Source: Clostridiales bacterium | GTDB taxonomy: Bacteria; Bacillota; Clostridia; Oscillospirales; Oscillospiraceae | NCBI GenBank assembly: GCA_009774055.1 | Contig: VSNB01000019.1 | Location: 1-21,132 of the forward strand | Direction of reading: 5' to 3' | DNA length: 21,132 bases | Shown here: positions 7,470 through 14,632 of the stretch, piece by piece | Numbering within the stretch: the first letter of the stretch is position 1 | Layout of the letters: every line of letters begins with the position of its first letter | Program-made: the position numbers and the translations under genes | Notes under the pieces: model-generated | The model's input: the letters and a program-made list of their open reading frames with translations, nothing else | What the model was told of the DNA's origin: nothing | Database searches by the model: none

Positions 7470-8201
7470 TTAAACAGCGGACGGAGAATTTCTGAACTTG
7501 GGCGGGAGGCGATATGCCACCTTGCTGTGGCTGACGCCCAGCGAAACCAGGGATTCCAGCTGCTTGAGCGCTGCCAGCGCCGGATTGATGACCGGAACGC
7601 CCAACGCCTGTGCCAGTTCACGGTCGAAAAGAGCGAAGGCCAGAGAGAGGCAGCCTAAAATAATGCAGTCTGCGCCATCCGAGGTCAGCGCATGCCTTGC
7701 TTCCTCCGTTACTCGCCGCTTGGCAATATCCGGGCCTTTTGCGATATCCAGGACGGACACGTTTGCCGCCCGGATCGAGGCGAGCTGGGTGTGCGCGATG
7801 CCTGCTCGTTGGACAAGCTGGTGGTGGCGGGGGACGCAGTTGTCCACAATCGCGATAATTGAAAAGGCCCTTCCCAATGTTGAGGCCAGATGAACAGCAT
7901 TTTCCCCGGGGCCTACAACGGGAATGCGGACCATTTCCCGGATCGCATACAGTCCGGGGTCGCCTGCGCACCCGATGATCACACCGTCATAGCCTTCCGC
8001 CTCCGCCTGGATGGCCTCCTCAATGACGGCGGGAGCCGCCAGCGCATCCTCATAATAGGACTCAATAGACCGGACGCCGTTCCGGCAGCTCTTTATGTGT
8101 ATCTCTGTTCCGGAAAAGGAATGCTGCTGCAGCACCATCCTTCTCCGTGTGAGTTCCTGTTCCGATAACCCTTCTCCGGGTACGATAAACAGTAGCTTCA
8201 C
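7470..8201 (-). CDS. Asp/Glu/hydantoin racemase family protein
   Basis: This 243-residue protein has the two-cysteine arrangement of the cofactor-independent Asp/Glu/hydantoin racemases. The first is VIIGCAGDPGL with Cys78, and the second is IILGCLSLAF with Cys184; one cysteine removes and the other returns the alpha proton. GCxxDPGL and the NAVHLASTLGRAFSIIAI segment resemble hydantoin racemase more than glutamate racemase MurI. The start is GTG at 8201, 11 nt after AAGGAGG. It lies between the dipeptidase and the small membrane protein in one operon, so it probably converts a D- or L-amino acid (or hydantoin) released or imported by its neighbours. Cell-wall glutamate supply is less likely given the context. 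Confidence 0.88.
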   Translation of the reverse strand: MKLLFIVPGEGLSEQELTRRRMVLQQHSFSGTEIHIKSCRNGVRSIESYYEDALAAPAVIEEAIQAEAEGYDGVIIGCAGDPGLYAIREMVRIPVVGPGENAVHLASTLGRAFSIIAIVDNCVPRHHQLVQRAGIAHTQLASIRAANVSVLDIAKGPDIAKRRVTEEARHALTSDGADCIILGCLSLAFALFDRELAQALGVPVINPALAALKQLESLVSLGVSHSKVAYRLPPKFRNSPSAV

Positions 8202-8280
8202 AATTGATCGTTCCTCCTTTCTCTAGTCTGCATGTCGGCCTGCTGGGATATGGCTGCCCTCGAACGGTTCCGCAGCGTGG

Positions 8281-9483
8281 TCAGGCCCAGACCTCTTTCA
8301 ATACCCGCAGTGTATTGCCGCCCATGACTTTCTCGATGTCTTTGTCGCTGTACCCAGCTTTGATCAAATAGCGGAGGATATTGTGACTGGCCTCGGTGGG
8401 GTTCTCGATCCCCGCCACATAAGGGACCTCCTGGCAATCAATATGCGTCTCTGCGATTCCCAGCTCCCGGGAAATGATCTTGTGCACCGCGCAGTGATCC
8501 GCATAGGTAACATCCGGACCGAAAGAAACATGATCGATCCCGACCAAATTCTTTACATATTCAAAGTGGTCCATGACAGAGTAAATGTTATGCACTGGGT
8601 GCGCCTTAGAAATCGTAGTGTGCGGAGCCGCTTCGATGCCGATGATGCCGCCCTTATCCGCACATGCCCGCAGAACATCGTCACTAGCCATGCGTTTGGC
8701 GTTCCATACACTCTTTGCTCCCACATGAGAGATGATCACAGGCTTTGTACTGCACTCGATCGTGTCCAGCATAGTCTGGTCACTTGAGTGGGAGACATCG
8801 ATGAGCATACCAACCTTGTTCATGCGTTCTACGGCCTTGCGCCCGAATACAGTCAGGCCTCCTTCGTAGGGCTCCTTGCATCCCGTTCCCAGGTAGTTGG
8901 ACTCGCTATAAGTAATTCCCATCTGTCGAACGCCCAGGCCGTAGAGGATCTCAATTCGGTCAAGCTCGTTCTCAATAGGACCTGCACCCTCGATCACGAG
9001 GACCATTGCCATCTTGTGTTCTCGGTGGGCCCGGTAAATATCATCCACCTTCTCACAGCGGATCACCATGTCCTGGTGCATGATATCGCAGGAGCGTTTA
9101 CCGATGTCTTCAATAACTTCCGTCCATTTCCAGCCACATTTCGAGTGCATGTTGCAGCCGCCGTCCAGCATATTGTCAAAGATGCAGTCCCAATAGCTTC
9201 TGGAAAGCGCCTCATAATCGTATACGCCCCGGCCCTCTTTACAGTAGGCACGATAATACTGAAACATATCCTTCGGGCGTACATTGGGATGGTCGTGCAG
9301 TGAGATAAAGATCAGCTCCTCAGCCAGCCGGAGTGCCCGCTCTTCCTGCTGGACATCCAAGGGAATTGGATGCTGCGGAAATAGTCCGTCGCCTATATCG
9401 AGAAGTTCAAATGCATGGTAGTCTTCACCGGGAGTAAGATAGCTGTATCCCTTATAGCCGTTGTACGGTTTGATAAGCCCCAT
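8281..9483 (-). CDS. M19 (renal/membrane dipeptidase-like) dipeptidase
   Basis: This 400-residue enzyme matches peptidase family M19, di-zinc TIM-barrel dipeptidases that accept a D-residue at the C-terminal position. Seen in order are LHDHPNV near 60-70, VLVIEGAGPIENELDR with the bridging Glu, YGLGVRQMGITYSESN, MLIDVSHSSDQT with a ligand His, PVIISHVGAKSVWNAKR with a second His and substrate Arg, and VSFGPDV with the catalytic-site Asp. The first metal motif reads HDHP (HxH) where classical members have HxD, which marks a divergent subfamily. There is no signal peptide, so it is probably cytoplasmic. I used ATG 9483; TTG 9489 is closer to the AGGAG site and remains possible. It is the first gene of the operon. 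Confidence 0.9.
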   Translation of the reverse strand: MGLIKPYNGYKGYSYLTPGEDYHAFELLDIGDGLFPQHPIPLDVQQEERALRLAEELIFISLHDHPNVRPKDMFQYYRAYCKEGRGVYDYEALSRSYWDCIFDNMLDGGCNMHSKCGWKWTEVIEDIGKRSCDIMHQDMVIRCEKVDDIYRAHREHKMAMVLVIEGAGPIENELDRIEILYGLGVRQMGITYSESNYLGTGCKEPYEGGLTVFGRKAVERMNKVGMLIDVSHSSDQTMLDTIECSTKPVIISHVGAKSVWNAKRMASDDVLRACADKGGIIGIEAAPHTTISKAHPVHNIYSVMDHFEYVKNLVGIDHVSFGPDVTYADHCAVHKIISRELGIAETHIDCQEVPYVAGIENPTEASHNILRYLIKAGYSDKDIEKVMGGNTLRVLKEVWA

Positions 9484-9529
9484 AAACAAATCATCTCCTA
9501 TGATTATTTAGCAATGCATTACTATAAAA

Positions 9530-9542
9530 ATGATAATATCAT
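9530..9542. promoter_or_regulatory. palindromic operator candidate on the operon's -10 box
   Basis: ATGATA-A-TATCAT is a perfect 6-1-6 palindrome that contains the -10 hexamer of the minus-strand promoter. This placement would suit repression. The divergent RpiR-type protein is the obvious candidate ligand, by inference. In such AT-rich DNA a chance palindrome is possible. Confidence 0.5.
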
Positions 9543-9561
9543 AAAAATATCTAAATGTAAA
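9533..9561 (-). promoter_or_regulatory. promoter of the dipeptidase/racemase/symporter operon
   Basis: On the minus strand, TTTACA (9556-9561) and TATTAT (9533-9538) are separated by 17 nt, a good sigma-A arrangement. Transcription would start near 9526, about 43 nt before the dipeptidase ATG. The surrounding 9500-9605 stretch is far more AT-rich than the rest of the window and also holds a 10-bp inverted repeat (9566-9575 with 9584-9593). Confidence 0.65.
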
Positions 9562-9714
9562 TAGCAAAAATTATAATTTTATATATAATTTTTAAATTTT
9601 AATTTGAGCGAAATGGATTTTTCCATAATGGAGAAGTTCTATTCCGCTTTACGCCCTATTTTTCGAAGAAAGATGGCGTATGATGGGTATCCCATAAAAA
9701 TTCTGCGTTTTTCA

Positions 9715-9743
9715 TTGCAAAAAGCATTTTGGGGATATATAAT
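9715..9743 (+). promoter_or_regulatory. promoter of the RpiR-type regulator gene
   Basis: TTGCAA (9715-9720) and a perfect TATAAT (9738-9743) are 17 nt apart on the plus strand. The leader to the ATG at 9828 would be about 78 nt. Confidence 0.65.
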
Positions 9744-9827
9744 GCAGTTGTCAGATGTGTGCAGGTGCGCTCGGTTGTCGGGCCGGTCCTTCTGGCAGAT
9801 TATAATTTGAGGAGTACAAAATTGATT

Positions 9828-10748
9828 ATGTCGGATCAGGGGACCATGCTGGAGGGCGGGGGAAGAAATCCTATCGAGATCATTCAAGAGCTTTATCCCA
9901 GTCTCAGTAAATCACAGAAAAAGATCAGCGATGTCCTGCTGCAGAAGCGGGACATCGCGGTATTCCTTTCTATTCAAGAGCTGTGCGAGCTGGCCGACGT
10001 GACGCCGGCCACTGTGCTGCGTTTTTCGCGTGTTTTGGGCTATAGCGGATATGCTGGGCTGAAAAAAAGCCTCCAAGCGCACCATCACAATAAGATGTAT
10101 CCTTTACAATTTCGGCCTGCATCGGCATCCGGGAGGACAGGCGCATCCGATCTGCAGTCCTACCTGGGGCGGCTGATAAAAGAAGAAATGAATCTTCTTG
10201 CTTCCACCTATCAGGAGCTGGACATTCAGACATTGTTGGAGGCGGCGGATCTGCTGTGCAGGGCGAAAAAGATCTATCTTGCGGGCTTCGGGCTTGTTCT
10301 GTGGGCGGTTAAAATATTTGAGCACCGGCTGACCGCCCTACAGCGGGACAGCACCGTGCTCACGTTTGAAAACTACAGTCTGCTGCCCAGCATTCTGGAG
10401 AGTGCTGTGCCGGAGGATGTATTTGTACTGTTCACATTCCCCAATTACTTGTCTACCATTAAAGGCATTGCTCAGTGTGCCCAGGTAAAAGGCTGTAAGA
10501 TTATCTGCATTACAGACAGACCTTCCGCCCCTGTGGCGGCATATGCGGAAAAACTGCTGCTGTGCAAGGCGGATGGCGGAGCTCACTCTCTTTCTGTTAC
10601 CGCCGCTGCCTCCCTGGTTAATATTCTTGCTATCGCTATGAGTGCACAGCTGGATGCAAGCGCGCTGCATCATGAGAATATGGCTGCGATGATGGCGGAA
10701 TACGGTACTCCCGTCTCCTACTGGCAGGAAGGGAGCGAGTTTCACTGA
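9828..10748 (+). CDS. RpiR/MurR-type transcriptional regulator (HTH-SIS)
   Basis: The protein has 306 residues from ATG 9828. A GAGGAG site precedes it at long spacing (13 nt); the in-frame TTG at 9822 is better spaced and adds two residues. Residues of about 15-85 form the HTH_6 domain, with SIQELCELADVTPATVLRFS and LGYSGYAGLKKSL, which is the typical RpiR pattern. Residues of about 135-260 form a SIS domain (AKKIYLAGFGLVLWAVKIFE, then VFVLFTFPNYLSTIKGIAQC and GCKIICITDR). SIS domains of this family usually bind sugar phosphates, but other ligands occur. It is transcribed away from the dipeptidase/symporter operon with about 340 bp of shared regulatory DNA, so it probably controls that operon and itself. 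Confidence 0.93.
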   Translation: MSDQGTMLEGGGRNPIEIIQELYPSLSKSQKKISDVLLQKRDIAVFLSIQELCELADVTPATVLRFSRVLGYSGYAGLKKSLQAHHHNKMYPLQFRPASASGRTGASDLQSYLGRLIKEEMNLLASTYQELDIQTLLEAADLLCRAKKIYLAGFGLVLWAVKIFEHRLTALQRDSTVLTFENYSLLPSILESAVPEDVFVLFTFPNYLSTIKGIAQCAQVKGCKIICITDRPSAPVAAYAEKLLLCKADGGAHSLSVTAAASLVNILAIAMSAQLDASALHHENMAAMMAEYGTPVSYWQEGSEFH

Positions 10749-10960
10749 GGAGTCCGTATAACAAAGGAAAGACTCCGATGCCGTGATAACCATCGGTGGA
10801 GGGTGACTAAATTTCTGCAACAGAAATTCCAGCGCTTTTTGGTCTGTGTTTTGCACCGTTCCTCTTGGCCTGCTCCGTGCCATCTGGCAAAATACTCCGT
10901 CAAAATATCGCAAGTGAGCGATTACCCTATGCAGGTAACCGCCCGATGGTCTTATGCTTA
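10749..10960. other. non-coding stretch with degraded repeat element
   Basis: This 212-bp gap between the RpiR gene and the converging RibD-like gene has no credible gene. It begins with a copy of the 32-nt repeat (10772-10803). Beyond it lie a small inverted repeat around TTTCTGCAACAGAAA and two weak inverted repeats near 10906-10941. It may be the decayed end of a mobile or repetitive element. Confidence 0.5.
10772..10803 (+). repeat. 32-nt direct repeat, left copy
   Basis: It matches 11748-11779 in the same orientation with 28 of 32 identical bases. The core GCCGTGATAACCATCGGTGG differs from the other copy by one base. This copy folds as CCGATG/CATCGG around the same loop. Downstream it has no T-run on the plus strand but a CTTTCC tail on the minus strand. 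Confidence 0.7.
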
Positions 10961-11641
10961 TCAGCGAACCACCTCATAACGCAGTCGTAGATATGAGTTC
11001 TCCAACATCACACATTCCTGCATCTTCAGTACGCCTAATTTTGACAGATCTTTTTGTGAAAGTAAGGATTTACCATCAACCAAAGTAGATGTATCCTTGC
11101 CGCCAATCAAAACGGGAGCAACAACAATATCAACGTAATCAAACAGCTTTTCACGAAGAAATAAGCCATTTAGGGTCCCGCCGGTTTGTATCGTTATTCT
11201 CTCGCAGCCATATTTTGATTTGAGCTCTATCAGTGCATTTTCAAGCGATAATTCTTTTTGATATATGATATGGAAATTACGCTCCTCTACGCCAAATGCT
11301 GGGTGATCGGCATTTGACGTAATCAACACAAACGTTTTTGATAAAGCGCAAAAATATCGTATGCCATTTTCATTCAAATGGTTGTTATCTATTACCACAA
11401 AGGATACAGTCGTTCGGCTTGGTATTTTCTTTGTATTGACGCCGATTTTAGCTTGGACGCGACCGGAATTGAGCGTCCATAAATCGGTTGTTCGCTCTAT
11501 TTCATAATATTGGTGCAGGCCTTCTCTAACCCCTGCAATTTGGGGAAAATCCTTATCTACATCCAAATCGTCCGCTGCGCCGGTGCTTATTTTTCCGTCA
11601 ACTGACATCAGCATAAACAATGTTGTAATAGGTCTGTTCAT
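10961..11641 (-). CDS. RibD C-terminal / dihydrofolate reductase-like oxidoreductase
   Basis: This is a stand-alone reductase domain of 226 residues, related to the C-terminal half of RibD (pyrimidine reductase of riboflavin synthesis) and to DHFR. It starts TTLFMLMSVDGKIST (6-20). The NADPH-binding hallmark IQTGGTLNGLFLREKL is at 151-166, followed by DIVVAPVLIGGKDTSTL (171-187). The deaminase half of RibD is absent, and no other riboflavin genes are nearby, so a role outside riboflavin synthesis is likely. ATG 11641 has AGGAG at 6 nt. The gene is clearly poorer in GC than the flanking core genes and is bracketed by direct repeats, both consistent with acquisition from elsewhere. The natural substrate is unknown. 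Confidence 0.88.
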   Translation of the reverse strand: MNRPITTLFMLMSVDGKISTGAADDLDVDKDFPQIAGVREGLHQYYEIERTTDLWTLNSGRVQAKIGVNTKKIPSRTTVSFVVIDNNHLNENGIRYFCALSKTFVLITSNADHPAFGVEERNFHIIYQKELSLENALIELKSKYGCERITIQTGGTLNGLFLREKLFDYVDIVVAPVLIGGKDTSTLVDGKSLLSQKDLSKLGVLKMQECVMLENSYLRLRYEVVR

Positions 11642-11747
11642 TTTTCACTCCTAAATTCCGATTAGCCGAACTGATGGATAGCGCCAAGTGATTTCTGTGT
11701 TAACCTGACTTTTTAAAAACTGCTAAATATACTATAAAAAGAGAAAA

Positions 11748-11779
11748 ACTCCACCGCCGTGATAACCAGCGGTGGAGGG
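11748..11779 (-). terminator. repeat copy acting as terminator of the AraC-type gene
   Basis: On the minus strand the 9-bp stem CTCCACCGC/GCGGTGGAG is followed by TTTTTCTCTTTTTATAG, an intrinsic terminator 25 nt after the regulator's stop. The same sequence is the right-hand copy of the 32-nt repeat at 10772-10803, so it is more than an ordinary terminator. Confidence 0.7.
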
Positions 11780-11803
11780 CGTCGAAAATGCGCTGGAATG
11801 CAG

Positions 11804-12691
11804 TTAGTCCTTTTTGACCGGGACCCACAGCTCGCAGAACAAGTCCTTTTTGCTGTGCTCGAAATATATTTCGTAGTCTGTGCCATCCGTCTGCGCATAT
11901 CCCGTCTGCGGAGAAAATTCCTTGAAAAACTTGCTCCAGACCTCGCCTAAGCAGTCGCCATCGTGACCGATGCATGGAAACACGGCATAATCCGCCGGGT
12001 CCGTCTGCCAGATGGTATAGCCGCTGCGGATAAACTGTTCCGCTTGGGAAGCATCTGTGTCCCCGTCTAGGAGTATGCCGATACCATAACAGAAATGGGT
12101 TTTGTTGTCCCTGACAGGGCTGCACAGCCCATAGAGATCCCGTTTCCCTTCGGCGCGAAGGTTCTTCATGGGTTCAATCAGATCTTTTTCAGCGCATTCT
12201 GCCCAGAAGTCAGGGATGCTGTGGTCGCTGTCATCGTTGATGATCTCATTGGGAAAGGACCTGACCAACGCGATAAACTGCTGCCGCTCCCTGTGTTCCA
12301 TCCTGTAATCCATAATATTGCCGCCTTCCAATGTGATTTTGATGACGAGGGGATTGAACAGACGAAGTTTCGCACCCTTTCTTTTGGCCTGCTTCGGCGT
12401 GGAGCCGTGGAACCGCGAAAAGGCTTTGGAGAAGCTTTCCGGGGATTCATAGCCGTATTTATAAGCGGCATCGAGCACGGAAATGTCCGTATCCTGAAGC
12501 TCCTGAGCGGCCAGGGTGAGACGCCGTTTCCGGATATATTCCATAGCCGTCATACCCACGATAAAGCTGAAGGTGCGGTGAAAATTGTAGTTGGACATGT
12601 GTACGCTCTCTGCTACGTCAGCATACTGGATAGGTTCGCAGATATGCTGCTCCATATAGCAAATTGCCTGTTGGATATGTTGGATTGACAC
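11804..12691 (-). CDS. AraC-family regulator with GyrI-like effector domain
   Basis: The 295-residue product has an N-terminal AraC DNA-binding domain with two helix-turn-helix units (about 8-105: YADVAESVHMSNYNFHRTFS and VLDAAYKYGYESPESFSKAF followed by FHGSTPKQAKR). A C-terminal GyrI-like/AraC effector-binding domain covers about 125-293. This order is that of Rob- and BltR-like sensors of hydrophobic small molecules. The start is GTG at 12691, about 9 nt after AGGAGG. A TATAAT box lies on the minus strand at 12718-12723 without a matching -35, which fits an activator-dependent or weak promoter. The next gene downstream is the RibD-like reductase, separated by a terminator. Confidence 0.92.
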   Translation of the reverse strand: MSIQHIQQAICYMEQHICEPIQYADVAESVHMSNYNFHRTFSFIVGMTAMEYIRKRRLTLAAQELQDTDISVLDAAYKYGYESPESFSKAFSRFHGSTPKQAKRKGAKLRLFNPLVIKITLEGGNIMDYRMEHRERQQFIALVRSFPNEIINDDSDHSIPDFWAECAEKDLIEPMKNLRAEGKRDLYGLCSPVRDNKTHFCYGIGILLDGDTDASQAEQFIRSGYTIWQTDPADYAVFPCIGHDGDCLGEVWSKFFKEFSPQTGYAQTDGTDYEIYFEHSKKDLFCELWVPVKKD

Positions 12692-12793
12692 CTCTCTGCT
12701 CCTCCTCGTTTGTACTGATTATAACCGTCCGTATCAGAAAAGTCCTGTCCAATGCTGCACTATTTTGTCTTGAAAGGCCGGCGGCGCAAAAAT

Positions 12794-12814
12794 CCGGCGG
12801 CATCAAGCCGCCGG
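12794..12814 (-). terminator. terminator of the phosphoribosyltransferase-like gene
   Basis: An 8-bp stem CCGGCGGC/GCCGCCGG with a 5-nt loop is followed on the minus strand by ATTTTTG. It lies 17 nt beyond the stop of the minus-strand gene. Confidence 0.8.
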
Positions 12815-12831
12815 ACTTTTCATGGGATGTA

Positions 12832-13470
12832 TCACAGCTTTTCGTATCCGTATTTGTCAATAATGGCGTCTACCTCCTTGCCCTCCCGGCACAGGGGGCA
12901 GTCCTGCTGGGGATAGCTGGCGTACCCGGGCAGGTCCTCGGTGTCGAAGAGGGATACCACCGGCGTACCGCTGACCTCCTTAAGGTGGCTGTAAATGGAA
13001 GCCACGCCGGCCACGCTGCCGCCGTAATACTGGACGCAGCGCATGCCCTTTTCCACCGTGCTGCCGGTGGTAATGGAAGCCAGGAGGAGCAGAACGTTCC
13101 TGCCCTCCAGCATGAAGCGGGCGTTCTCCCGGAAAATAAGCTTGCCGCCGGCGCTGACGTTCTCGCGCAGGAGATAGATCTCTTTTCCGGAATTGACGGA
13201 GTTATAGCTGGATTCCGTCAGCTTCCGGGCCAGGCAGGTGCCAATGACACGGGTGCCGTCCATACACAGGATGGTATCCACCATGGTAGAGGATGCCAGA
13301 CGCTGTGCCAGCTGCTGGGCCACGGCGTCTGCCTCCTGGAGGCAGGACTGCTGCCGGGTTACGTCGATGAAGTAGTTGGTATGGCTGTTTCTGGTGGCAA
13401 AGTGGCCTTGGGCCACGCGCAGCGTAACATCGCCTACGCATACGGGAATGTTAAAGAACTTAGGCTCCAT
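12832..13470 (-). CDS. phosphoribosyltransferase-like protein with C-terminal CPLC motif
   Basis: This 212-residue protein resembles the orotate phosphoribosyltransferase branch of type I PRTases. A beta strand and loop NVLLLLASITTGSTVEKG (125-142) occupies the position of the PRPP-binding motif, keeping TTGST. The usual pair of acidic residues before it is replaced by Ala131-Ser132, so catalysis is uncertain. A CPLC motif (191-194) near the C-terminus, in EDLPGYASYPQQDCPLC, suggests metal binding. ATG 13470 follows AAGGAGG at 7 nt. No pyrimidine genes are adjacent, so I would not name it pyrE. It could be a salvage enzyme or a regulatory PRT. Confidence 0.75.
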   Translation of the reverse strand: MEPKFFNIPVCVGDVTLRVAQGHFATRNSHTNYFIDVTRQQSCLQEADAVAQQLAQRLASSTMVDTILCMDGTRVIGTCLARKLTESSYNSVNSGKEIYLLRENVSAGGKLIFRENARFMLEGRNVLLLLASITTGSTVEKGMRCVQYYGGSVAGVASIYSHLKEVSGTPVVSLFDTEDLPGYASYPQQDCPLCREGKEVDAIIDKYGYEKL

Positions 13471-13523
13471 GGGTTACCTCCTTTTCTCGTGAGAACGGGG
13501 CTGGTACATATATTAGCTCGTTT

Positions 13524-13552
13524 ATAATACCATATTTATCCAGCGTTGTCCA
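13524..13552 (-). promoter_or_regulatory. promoter of the phosphoribosyltransferase-like gene
   Basis: On the minus strand TGGACA (13547-13552) and TATTAT (13524-13529) are 17 nt apart, about 54 nt before the ATG. This makes the gene independent of the upstream patatin gene. Confidence 0.6.
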
Positions 13553-13610
13553 GAGATTTTTTGTACCTTATATACAAAAGACATGTGTAGGCGGGAACTG
13601 GCCTCTGTTG

Positions 13611-14450
13611 TCAGACCAGGAAGGAGGCGATGGCCTGCGCGTCCCGGCGGCCCTTTTGATACAGGCGCATCAGCGCAGCGCGGTCCCGAGTCAGGGTGCT
13701 CACCCCGCACAGGTCATCCGGAGCGATTATCAGGACGCGGCCCTCCGCCTGGTACTTCTTTGCCAGCTCCACGCCGGCATTGTACCGCTCCACCCTGGTG
13801 CGGAGCTTCCGGGCCGCGAAGGGGTAGCGGCGTTGGATCATATCCGCCAGAAGAGCATCCTTTCCCGGCCCCCGGGGCTTGTCCGCAGGCCGGGTGAGGA
13901 GGAGCACCACCTTGTCGCACCCGCACTGGAACGCTTTTTCCACCGGCACCGGGTCGGCCAGCGCGCCGTCGTAGTAGGGCAGCCAGTCCACCACATAGGG
14001 ACGGCAGACGAAGGGGATGGCGGAGGATGCCTTAAAGATATCGTAGCGGTCCTGCGCCAGATCGGATTTACCGAAGTATCTGGCGCTGCCAGTCAAGGCG
14101 TTGGTTGCCACCACCAGCAGCTCCGTGGGGTTGTCAAGGAGCGACTGGAAGTCCAGAGGGTTTTCTCCGTCTGAACGGCTCAGCGTACCGTACACATAGT
14201 CCAGGTCCACGTAGGACCGCCTGGTCAGGGCGTTTTTTGCCCCCATGTATTCCTTGCGCAGAGCGTACTCGGTATAAAAAGTGTAATTCCGGCCCCTCTG
14301 CCGGGCCAGGTAGGACGCGGCGTTGGCGCTGCCCGCCGATACGCCGATGACCAGATCGAACCAAACGTCCCGATCCATGCACCAGTCAAACACGCCGGCG
14401 GCGTATACGCCCCGCAGCCCACCGCCCACATCCACAATCCCAGTTTTCAT
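13611..14450 (-). CDS. patatin-like phospholipase / acylhydrolase
   Basis: This 279-residue protein has all the patatin hallmarks. The oxyanion loop is GGGLRG (9-14), the nucleophile elbow is GVSAGS with Ser38, and the catalytic Asp161 is in YYDGALADPVPV (DGA in place of the commoner DGG). KASSAIPFVCRPYVVD precedes it as usual. The C-terminal third (about 190-279, basic and helical, ending in RRDAQAIASFLV) resembles the extension common in bacterial relatives of the YjjU type. There is no signal peptide, so it is probably a cytoplasmic or membrane-peripheral lipid hydrolase. ATG 14450 has GGAGG at 6 nt. The gene has its own promoter. Confidence 0.93.
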   Translation of the reverse strand: MKTGIVDVGGGLRGVYAAGVFDWCMDRDVWFDLVIGVSAGSANAASYLARQRGRNYTFYTEYALRKEYMGAKNALTRRSYVDLDYVYGTLSRSDGENPLDFQSLLDNPTELLVVATNALTGSARYFGKSDLAQDRYDIFKASSAIPFVCRPYVVDWLPYYDGALADPVPVEKAFQCGCDKVVLLLTRPADKPRGPGKDALLADMIQRRYPFAARKLRTRVERYNAGVELAKKYQAEGRVLIIAPDDLCGVSTLTRDRAALMRLYQKGRRDAQAIASFLV

Positions 14451-14463
14451 CGTATGCCTCCGC

Positions 14464-14480
14464 CCGGTCCAATGGACCGG
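14464..14480. promoter_or_regulatory. 7-3-7 palindrome in the patatin gene leader
   Basis: CCGGTCC-AAT-GGACCGG is a perfect inverted repeat between the predicted transcription start and the GGAGG site of the patatin gene. It could be a protein-binding operator or an RNA hairpin just ahead of the ribosome site. Confidence 0.45.
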
Positions 14481-14506
14481 TTCTCGTATTTGTATTTTGT
14501 GGGGAA

Positions 14507-14535
14507 ATTATAGCAGAATCTGCCGGAAGAAGCAA
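14507..14535 (-). promoter_or_regulatory. promoter of the patatin-like gene
   Basis: On the minus strand TTGCTT (14530-14535) and a perfect TATAAT (14507-14512) are 17 nt apart. Confidence 0.65.
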
Positions 14536-14566
14536 TCGGAAATTGGCGGCGCGATGGATATGCTCC

Positions 14567-14595
14567 TTGCATTTTAGCGTGCGCGGTGCTACAAT
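14567..14595 (+). promoter_or_regulatory. promoter of the chemoreceptor-like gene
   Basis: TTGCAT (14567-14572) and TACAAT (14590-14595) are 17 nt apart on the plus strand, back to back with the patatin promoter. The leader to the TTG start would be about 30 nt. Confidence 0.6.
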
Positions 14596-14632
14596 ACCAA
14601 TAAAAGGCAAGAACTGCGAAGGGGGCATACGG

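Larger units (their letters stand above)
9490..9827. other. divergent intergenic regulatory region
   Basis: This 338-bp region separates the dipeptidase operon from the RpiR gene. Besides the two promoters and the palindrome at 9530-9542, it contains inverted repeats ATGGA-TTTT-TCCAT (9613-9626) and ATGGG-TAT-CCCAT (9683-9695). They share an ATGGR half-site and might be binding sites for the regulator. Small open frames here lack ribosome sites and are not called. Confidence 0.6.

Noticed and set aside
9604..9810. Small plus-strand open frame in the divergent regulatory region
   Set aside because: It lacks a ribosome site and spans the promoter of the RpiR gene.
12832..13470. Naming this gene pyrE
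   Set aside because: The acidic PRPP-motif residues are missing, a CPLC tail is added, and no pyrimidine genes are nearby.
13559..13579. TTTTGTA/TACAAAA inverted repeat as terminator of the patatin gene
   Set aside because: The stem is AT-only with a 7-nt loop and no T-run, so it is too weak to call.
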